Source of the DNA: Citrobacter freundii
Lineage (GTDB): Bacteria; Bacteroidota; Bacteroidia; Chitinophagales; Chitinophagaceae
Direction: 5' to 3'
DNA length: 62,679 bases
NCBI GenBank assembly: GCA_003243445.1
Contig: QFQQ01000049.1
Span: 1-62,679 of the forward strand
The notes under the pieces were generated by a model. That model had not been told where the DNA came from. It saw only the letters and a list, made by a program, of their open reading frames with translations, and ran no database searches. A program made the position numbers and the translations under genes. This document shows, one piece after another, positions 61,540 through 62,679 of this stretch (the stretch's first letter is position 1; the number at the start of each line of letters is the position of its first letter).

Positions 61540-62181
61540 ATGATCTCAACAGGAAATCCTTTGCTTACCGGTGCGTCCGGTAAACTGAGCAATATCATCG
61601 TGAAACAATATGGTAATAAGACTGTCATCACGAGCGTGCCGGATATGTCGCGCAGAAAGCTTTCAGCGAAGCAAAAAGAACAGAATGACCGGATGAAAAT
61701 GGCGATCTTTTATGCGAAGAGTATTACGTCAAATGCTAGTCTGAAACAACGCGCCTTCGTTTTTCTTAAAGTCCCGCCTAATAAAGTGTTCCGGGCGCTT
61801 GTCAGCCATTTTTTGGTAACCGATCATATTGGTGACAGCTGGCTCTTCCCGGAAACTCCACAGGAGCGGCTGGATGAGCAAATACGGAAAGAACTCAAAG
61901 CAACAATCCTTTCAATAATTCCTGATGCCACGATCATGCTTTTTGGTGATAAGACTAAAGGAAGTGATGATCCACATAGTCATTGGGATATACTGATACT
62001 TGCAAACGGCGATCAACCGGCGGAACTAAAATGGGATTTACATGAAAAGCTTTTTGCAATTACCGCCCGGCAGGGGAGTAATATAAATATGATGCTTTTG
62101 CCCCACGAAAAGTGGGAGACTGGAACGGAGTATGAAATATTGAAGAAGCGGATTGAAGGGGAGTTGGTGGTGCTGACTTAA
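61540..62181 (+). CDS. Two-part protein: N-terminal Bacteroidota-type domain plus degenerate nucleotidyltransferase
   Basis: A 213-residue cytoplasmic protein. Residues 1-~95 (NPLLTGASGKLSNIIVKQYGNKTVITSVPDMSRRKLS, then KVPPNKVFRALVSHFL) form a domain I have seen only as a family in these bacteria. Residues ~115-200 look like a minimal nucleotidyltransferase: the GS-x(9)-DxD signature appears as FGDKTKGSDDPHSHWDIL, with Ser of GS changed to Asp and the first Asp of DxD changed to His. It is probably not catalytic in the usual way. ATG 61540. Confidence 0.7.
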   Translation: MISTGNPLLTGASGKLSNIIVKQYGNKTVITSVPDMSRRKLSAKQKEQNDRMKMAIFYAKSITSNASLKQRAFVFLKVPPNKVFRALVSHFLVTDHIGDSWLFPETPQERLDEQIRKELKATILSIIPDATIMLFGDKTKGSDDPHSHWDILILANGDQPAELKWDLHEKLFAITARQGSNINMMLLPHEKWETGTEYEILKKRIEGELVVLT

Positions 62182-62239
62182 AAAACGATATTCAAATGGT
62201 TAATGTTAAGCGTATGTTTCTATTCGCGTAACAGCCTTA

Positions 62240-62391
62240 CTGCATGCAGACCCGGCATGGGTCGTTTAGAGGGGTGAAATGTCGTCCCGGGTCTGCGTCG
62301 TTTAAAATTGTTATCCTATGAAAATCAGACGCCCGGTATGACAGGGAACTTATTCCCGACGTTGATCGGAGACCCGGGATGACATTTTAAA
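62240..62391. repeat. Inverted repeat, CCCGGGATGACA family
   Basis: Arm 62276-62298 (ATGTCGTCCCGGGTCTGCG) and opposite arm 62369-62391, plus related pieces at 62242-62262 and 62321-62333 (CAGACCCGG..., GACGCCCGG...). Another sequence family with the same arm-spacer-arm layout. Confidence 0.8.
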
Positions 62392-62494
62392 TTTCTGTGT
62401 TGGATTCAAACCAGGAAAGATGTGTCATAACGGTATACTTAAAGCCGTGGGCCAGGATAACAGCCTATTATTGGCAATTCCAATGCTTTCCCTA

Positions 62495-62679
62495 AACGAC
62501 ATCGAATTAAAATTGTGGGCTAATCGCATACCCGGCTATTCGCAATGCTTATCACACCCGTCAGCTCTTCGAATAATTCGTCGAACCAAAACGGCCTACC
62601 TAGCCCACAATTTCAATTGTGGGTGGGAGGGCATTGCCAATGAAAAGCATTCGTAGGGGTTTTACAAGCAAACCGGCTC
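62495..62679. repeat. Inverted copy of the REP-like unit (truncated by the window)
   Basis: In reverse orientation it matches the units at 7950-8610: CCCACAATTTCAATTGTGGG (62603-62622), the TTCGACGAATTATT segment, the CGATTAGCCCACAATT piece and the GAGCCGGTTTGC end at the window edge. The copies are about 54 kb apart, so this is a dispersed element. Confidence 0.85.

Overview
The window looks like a chromosomal segment of a Bacteroidota bacterium, most likely from the Chitinophagaceae. Evidence: five exported proteins with type 9 secretion system (T9SS) C-terminal domains (two of them gliding-motility-associated type), TAnnTTTG -7 promoter boxes and almost no Shine-Dalgarno sites, a TPP riboswitch in front of a TonB-dependent receptor, a DUF2807 protein, and many small exported proteins ending their signal in AQ. 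It is mostly core-genome housekeeping with short transcription units on both strands.

Layout. 1-6.1 kb: pheA with an attenuator leader, a DEAD-box RNA helicase, a small lipoprotein, an ECF sigma factor translationally coupled to a membrane-anchored anti-sigma/trypsin-like protease fusion, and a sugar nucleotidyltransferase. 6.2-10.5 kb: a PLP enzyme, an exported protein, a REP-like repeat array, lipB and rluD. 10.7-15.7 kb: exported proteins including a 964-residue collagen-like fibre protein. 16-21.6 kb: def, ruvX, a ubiA-type prenyltransferase, a SpoU methyltransferase and mutS. 22-33.9 kb: T9SS cargo, a CHRD lipoprotein, a SET protein, mgtE, glmS, DUF4954 and DUF1801. 34-38.5 kb: lipoprotein, der, era, an initiator tRNA followed by two decayed copies, DUF2807. 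38.6-43.5 kb: TPP riboswitch with thiamine-type TonB receptor, then ddl-PASTA-rhodanese. 43.9-47.5 kb: ferredoxin diverging from a LuxC-type acyl-CoA reductase, then htrA. 47.6-49.2 kb: an IS110-family element. 49.4-58.3 kb: a nucleotidase, guaB, two paralogous T9SS type-B adhesin-like proteins and dprA. 58.5-62.7 kb: an AT-rich accessory patch with three unknown genes, a broken dprA duplicate, a degenerate nucleotidyltransferase fusion and another REP-like copy.

Two observations stand out. (1) pheA is preceded by its own promoter, a 29-codon leader peptide with eight consecutive Phe/Tyr codons, and three mutually exclusive RNA segments ending in a terminator: a complete classical attenuator. 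(2) More than twenty intergenic regions hold inverted repeats whose arms are built from degenerate 7-9 bp tandem units. The unit sequence differs between loci (GATGnTC, ACCGCGG, GGTTCCAnA, TTATTGGGA, GTTTAAAA and others), but the two arms at one locus match nearly perfectly, so the arms appear to evolve in concert. The IS110 element sits inside one such arm. All of this was read by eye from the sequence; no database search or folding program was run.
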